Assembly: GCA_030151925.1 (NCBI GenBank)
Contig: JASLCY010000313.1
Coordinates: forward strand, 1 to 5,139
Length of the DNA: 5,139 bases
Direction: 5' to 3'
From: Oligoflexus sp.
GTDB taxonomy: Bacteria; Bdellovibrionota_B; Oligoflexia; Oligoflexales; Oligoflexaceae
The translations under genes and the position numbers were made by a program. Within the stretch, counting starts at the first letter, position 1; every line of letters starts with the position of its first letter. The notes under the pieces were generated by a model, which made no database searches, was not told the origin of the DNA, and worked only from the letters and a program-made list of their open reading frames with translations. Below, in pieces: positions 5,019-5,139 of the stretch.

Positions 5019-5139
5019 GGAGACACCTCATGGGAGATGAACTACCAGTACCCCTAAAGGGGCGCGGTTTCTAAAGCAAAACTTCCGGAACAATTCCGTG
5101 GTCTCTGCTTTTTCTTTTTTGACGCCTCATCGCCAGGAG
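5019..5139 (-). promoter_or_regulatory. 5' region of the protease gene with small inverted repeats
   Basis: Holds CCCC-TAAA-GGGG (5051-5062) and CGGAA-CAA-TTCCG (5086-5098), two small perfect hairpins, and a T-rich run at 5109-5120. The first hairpin would lie in the leader of the protease mRNA, 22 nt before its Shine-Dalgarno. No convincing -35/-10 pair was found. No gene was seen up to the window edge. Confidence 0.35.

Overview
The window reads as ordinary bacterial chromosome (moderate G+C, Shine-Dalgarno-led genes, short intergenic gaps). A lipoprotein-type trypsin-like protease, a secreted ricin-B-type lectin, an Rrf2 regulator of the NsrR type and a group II truncated haemoglobin suggest a Gram-negative bacterium. 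A proteobacterial or Bdellovibrionota/Oligoflexia-like origin is a guess from gene content only.

Left part (1-1760). A stretch of uncertain coding status (1-249) abuts a DUF1345-family membrane protein gene that has lost its 5' end. About 18 bp after it comes a small three-helix membrane protein, probably in the same operon. A TetR-family regulator lies convergently, and its 3' end overlaps the small membrane protein gene by 31 bp. The TetR reading frame extends well upstream of any ATG, GTG or TTG codon. The best-placed initiator, behind a strong AAGGAGG, would be ATC. An 8-bp inverted repeat with a 13-bp spacer lies just upstream of that Shine-Dalgarno.

Middle part (1760-3214). A gene-free stretch carries two adjacent hairpins and an 11-G homopolymer. 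It lies just downstream of a secreted protein made of two ricin-B beta-trefoil domains, encoded on the minus strand.

Right part (3215-5139). The clearest functional unit is a divergent pair. One gene encodes an NsrR-like [Fe-S] nitric-oxide sensor (three cysteines plus Asp8) and the other a group II truncated haemoglobin. Between them is a 23-bp near-perfect palindrome of the 11-1-11 NsrR type, sitting on the -10 element of a good sigma70-like promoter that reads toward the haemoglobin. This supports an NO-responsive detoxification or sensing module. The haemoglobin gene overlaps by 47 bp, tail to tail, with a trypsin-family serine protease that carries a lipoprotein signal and an intact His-Asp-Ser triad.

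No mobile element, CRISPR array, tRNA or rRNA was seen. I found no clearly new multi-gene system. The items most worth checking are the NsrR/haemoglobin operator, the start codon of the TetR gene, the truncated DUF1345 junction and the structured G11 region.
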